Positions 6,059 to 8,016 of a DNA stretch of 8,016 nucleotides are shown here, in pieces. Below the pieces are notes generated by a model. It had not been told where the DNA came from and did not search any database. It saw only the letters and a program-made list of their open reading frames with translations. Position numbers and translations under genes: made by a program. Within the stretch, counting starts at the first letter, position 1. Every line of letters begins with the position of its first letter. The stretch comes from JBBRFH01 sp038224615 (GTDB lineage: Bacteria > Planctomycetota > Phycisphaerae > Tepidisphaerales > Tepidisphaeraceae). The stretch spans positions 1 to 8,016 of the forward strand of contig JBBRFH010000161.1 in assembly GCA_038224615.1 (NCBI GenBank). The letters are read 5' to 3'.

Positions 6059-6676
6059 TCATTCCATCTCCAGGTCCGACGCCCACGAGAAATCGGGAAC
6101 GGTCAGGGGTGCGGCGGCGCAGGCGCAACACCAATCGTGCGAGTAAATCGACTCGGCCACGATGCGGTCGAAACTCGACCACGCCCACGCATGCGGACAA
6201 GCTGCGACGCCATGCTTCACCGGGTTGTAGTGGATGTAGTCCAAGTGGCGCTCGATATCGGCTTCGTCGCGGATTCGGTGTTCCCAGAATCGCTGCTGCC
6301 AAACGGCCCGCTCGCTCCGCGCGGCGCGGACGAAATCCGACGGCATCCATGACGCAGACCCCGTAGGGCGGGATGCCAATCCCTCCGACGACGCCTCGGG
6401 CGACGCCAGCCATTCGCGCGTGAAACGTGCCTTGATCAGCCGCCAACGCGTCAAGAAATCGGCGTCGTCGGACGGCAGCGTCCAGAGGGCGTGTAAATGA
6501 TCGGGCAGTATGACGATCGCGTCGAGTTTGAACGGATGATCGTGCCGCGTGCGGGCGATCGCATGCCGCAGAGCGCTCCGCGCCGCCTCGCCCGTGAGAA
6601 TCCGCCGACGCCGGTTCATGACGACGGTGAAAAAGAACGTCCCCCCAGGCGACATGGCCCGCCGATAGTTCGGCAT
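6059..6676 (-). CDS. REP-associated tyrosine transposase (RAYT, Y1/HUH nuclease, IS200-like)
   Basis: The product of 205 residues begins MPNYRRAMSPGGTFFFTVV, the typical RAYT N-terminus. I therefore chose ATG 6676 over the longer frame from 6757, which would only translate the flanking REP. The HUH metal-binding motif is in LPDHLHALWTLP (His60 and His62). The nucleophilic Tyr is probably Tyr147 in HLDYIHYNPVKHG, and RFWEHRIRDEAD matches the conserved stretch before it. All key residues are present, so activity is plausible. RAYTs cut and join single-stranded DNA at REP hairpins and are thought to have spread REP/BIME repeats; they do not usually move as simple insertion sequences. REP doublets of equal length flank the gene on both sides. 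Residues about 98-108 (GLASRPTGSA) are encoded by a REP inserted in frame in a variable loop. No clear ribosome-binding site is visible. Confidence 0.93.
   Translation of the reverse strand: MPNYRRAMSPGGTFFFTVVMNRRRRILTGEAARSALRHAIARTRHDHPFKLDAIVILPDHLHALWTLPSDDADFLTRWRLIKARFTREWLASPEASSEGLASRPTGSASWMPSDFVRAARSERAVWQQRFWEHRIRDEADIERHLDYIHYNPVKHGVAACPHAWAWSSFDRIVAESIYSHDWCCACAAAPLTVPDFSWASDLEME
6362..6386. repeat. Single REP unit inside the RAYT coding sequence
   Basis: CGTAGGGCGGGAT at 6362-6374 is identical to the outer units of both flanking doublets. It is followed by loop GCCA and ATCCCTCC, which differs from the perfect arm by one base. It is translated in the RAYT frame as part of EGLASRPTGSA, between the RNA/DNA-handling core and the AVWQQRFWEH segment. 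Confidence 0.85.
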
Positions 6677-6694
6677 CGCAACGAAGATAATCCC

Positions 6695-6768
6695 CGTAGG
6701 GCGGGATGCCAATCCCGCCGTCCCGCCGTCCCGCCACGCAAAGAGGCGGGATTTCATCCCGCTTTACG
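6695..6768. repeat. Right REP doublet (BIME-like), 74 bp
   Basis: CGTAGGGCGGGAT (6695-6707) faces an inverted copy at 6756-6768 matching at 11 of 13 positions. The first hairpin has a perfect 8-bp stem and loop GCCA; the second has loop TTC and one end changed, with GTAA in place of GTAG. The doublet has exactly the length of the left one but a different central spacer. It starts 18 bases upstream of the RAYT ATG. Confidence 0.88.
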
Positions 6769-7006
6769 TGCTGCTCGATCCTGTGTGGTGCAGTGGACTG
6801 CCGGACGCTCGGGTAGCACTCCTGCGGAGTCCTGTCCTGCCGGCAGCAACTCTGGTCGTGAGCTAAAGAAGCCCTACCGTCCAGCGCCGAACCATCCGTG
6901 GCGCAAGGCCGGGTTTAAAACCGGACATCTCTATCGGGCCTTGACAGGCACTCTTACCGCGGGTGGACGAATCCCCGCACATCCTGCACAATACTCGGTC
7001 TTTCTT
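6769..7006 (+). other. Intergenic leader region of ileS
   Basis: The 238 bases hold the nested hairpin at 6798-6846 and a stretch (6863-6950) open in the ileS frame that reads KKPYRPAPNHPWRKAG, possibly a coding relic. A perfect TTGACA lies at 6941-6946 and a -10-like AATACT at 6990-6995, but the two are too far apart to pair. No T-box or other known leader was recognised. Confidence 0.4.
6798..6846. repeat. Nested hairpin element upstream of ileS
   Basis: Outer arms CTGCCGG (6798-6804) and CCGGCAG (6840-6846) enclose an inner hairpin AGCACTCC (6815-6822), TGC, GGAGTCCT (6826-6833) with one mismatch. GTAG at 6813-6816 overlaps the foot of the inner stem, recalling the GTAG-plus-hairpin plan of the REPs, but the stem sequence is different. 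Confidence 0.45.
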
Positions 7007-8016
7007 ATGTCCGACAAGAAGACCTACAAAGACACGTTGAATCTCCCGCAGACGGCGTTCCCCATGGAGGCCAAGCTCGTGGCGAATGAGCCGGCGCGGC
7101 TGGCGAAGTGGAAGGCGATGAAGCTGTACGAACTCGTTCAGCAGTCGCGCGAGGGGCAGCCGACGTTCATCCTGCATGACGGGCCGCCGTTTGCGAATGG
7201 CGACATTCACATGGGGCATCTGACGAACAAGACGCTCAAGGACGTCATCCTGCGCTTCAAGACATTGCAGGGATTCCGCACGCCGTACGTGCCGGGGTGG
7301 GATTGTCATGGGCTGCCGATCGAGCACAAGATCGCGCAGGATCTGGGCAAGGCGTTTCGCGAATTGCCGCCGGTGGAAGTGCGGAAGAAGTGCTCGGAGT
7401 ACGCCGACAAGTACGTCGGCATTCAGAGCGAGCAGTTCCAACGCCTCGGCATCCTCGGCGATTGGGCCAACCCGTACCTCACGATGAAGCCTGCGTACGA
7501 AGCGTCGACGCTGGAAGTATTTGCCAAGGTCGTCGAGAACGGGCTGGTCTATAAGCAACTCAAGACCGGCCCGTGGAGCATCGAGAACCAGACGGCGCTG
7601 GCCGATGCGGAACTGGAATACCAGGACAAGGAAGACCCGACGGTGTACGTCGAGTTCGCGGCGGCCAATCCGGGGGCGCTGAAGGCGAAGTTTGATCTGC
7701 GCATCAACGCCCGCGTGTCGTTCATGATCTGGACGACCACGCCCTGGACGCTGCCGGCGAATCTCGCGATCGCAGTGAACCCGGAGATCGACTACGCGTT
7801 CGTGCAATACGAACGCAATGGCGATCAGCATGTGACCGTCATTGCCTCCGATCTGGTCGAAAAGGTCTTCACCAAGGCCCAAGGCCCAAGGCCCATGGCC
7901 CTCAAAACGATTAAGGGCGAAGCGCTTGTCGGCCTCGAATACCAGCACCCGTTCATCGAGCGCAGCAGCCCGATCCTGCCGGCCGACTATGTGACGACGA
8001 CCGACGGCACGGGCCT
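7007..8016 (+). CDS. ileS: Isoleucyl-tRNA synthetase, N-terminal part, 3' end outside window
   Basis: The first 336 codons are present and the frame is open at the window end. ATG 7007 gives MSDKKTYKDTLNLPQTAFPM, the normal IleRS N-terminus, so the open frame upstream is not needed. The class I signature is HMGH (residues 68-71) inside DGPPFANGDIHMGHLTNKT, followed by YVPGWDCHGLPIE (94-106). LGDWANPYLTM and WSIENQTALADAELEY belong to the region leading into the CP1 editing domain, and the Thr-rich editing motif WTTTPWTLPAN is at 242-252. The enzyme charges tRNA-Ile in the cytoplasm and hydrolyses mischarged Val-tRNA. KMSKS and the C-terminal domains lie beyond the window. No Shine-Dalgarno site is seen. 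A 7-base tandem repeat lies within the editing domain at 7874-7894. Confidence 0.97.
   Translation, partial: MSDKKTYKDTLNLPQTAFPMEAKLVANEPARLAKWKAMKLYELVQQSREGQPTFILHDGPPFANGDIHMGHLTNKTLKDVILRFKTLQGFRTPYVPGWDCHGLPIEHKIAQDLGKAFRELPPVEVRKKCSEYADKYVGIQSEQFQRLGILGDWANPYLTMKPAYEASTLEVFAKVVENGLVYKQLKTGPWSIENQTALADAELEYQDKEDPTVYVEFAAANPGALKAKFDLRINARVSFMIWTTTPWTLPANLAIAVNPEIDYAFVQYERNGDQHVTVIASDLVEKVFTKAQGPRPMALKTIKGEALVGLEYQHPFIERSSPILPADYVTTTDGTG
7874..7901 (+). repeat. Heptanucleotide tandem repeat inside ileS
   Basis: AAGGCCC occurs three times in a row (7874-7880, 7881-7887, 7888-7894), followed by the one-base variant ATGGCCC (7895-7901). It encodes KAQGPRPMA at residues 290-298 of IleRS, in a region of the editing domain that I expect to be variable. 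Confidence 0.85.

Noticed and set aside
6059..6757. Longer RAYT frame starting at ATG 6757
   Set aside because: The extra 27 residues only translate the right REP doublet; homologous RAYTs begin at MPNYRRA.
5985..6768. CRISPR array suggested by several copies of a GC-rich repeat
   Set aside because: The copies are inverted hairpins around a RAYT gene at irregular spacing, not directly repeated units with regular spacers.
6909..6924. Near-palindrome CCGGGTTTAAAACCGG upstream of ileS as an operator
   Set aside because: The symmetry is imperfect and nothing links it to a regulator or promoter.
6941..6995. TTGACA at 6941-6946 as the -35 box of an ileS promoter
   Set aside because: No -10-like hexamer lies 15-19 bases downstream; AATACT at 6990 is far out of range.
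6863..7948. Minus-strand reading frame of 361 codons opposite ileS
   Set aside because: It is the antisense shadow of a clear IleRS coding sequence; the Arg/His-rich composition is typical of GC-rich shadows.

Overview
The window looks like a piece of a high-GC bacterial chromosome, most likely a planctomycete (possibly Phycisphaerae). This is inferred from the GC-rich codon third positions, the weak or absent Shine-Dalgarno sites before most genes, the style of the isoleucyl-tRNA synthetase, and several short palindromic repeats of kinds I associate with planctomycete genomes. No 16S or other taxonomic marker is present, so the assignment is tentative.

Layout. (1) 3-1292, plus strand: C-terminal part of a polytopic GT39/PMT-like glycosyltransferase, cut by the window edge and carrying an in-frame palindromic repeat in a loop. 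(2) 1293-2605, a decayed zone: a both-ends-truncated IS3-family transposase (1415-1840), two small hairpins, a tRNA-Ala(UGC) on the minus strand (1955-2027) with a good promoter, and a truncated sensor histidine kinase (2077-2598). (3) 2606-3955, minus strand: an MFS transporter of the nucleoside:H+ symporter (NupG/XapB-like) type. (4) 3956-4469: a 21-codon orphan reading frame, a 93-bp imperfect palindrome built of GCGAAGA-like units, and a 40-residue putative lipoprotein on the minus strand. (5) 4470-5909, plus strand: a MATE-family efflux transporter. (6) 5910-6768: a REP-associated tyrosine transposase (RAYT, minus strand) flanked on both sides by 74-bp inverted pairs of REP hairpins, with a further single REP inside its own coding sequence. 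(7) 6769-7006: an intergenic stretch with another hairpin. (8) 7007-8016, plus strand: the first 336 codons of ileS, open at the window end.

The genes do not form one pathway. The window is housekeeping and transport genes (ileS, tRNA-Ala, MATE, MFS, GT39) separated by gaps that have collected mobile-element debris and small palindromic repeats. The most coherent system is the RAYT with its REP pairs: the enzyme, its probable substrates (GTAG plus a GGCGGGAT hairpin, in inverted doublets of equal length) and an apparent insertion into its own gene are all visible. I saw no CRISPR array, defence island, phage module or biosynthetic cluster.
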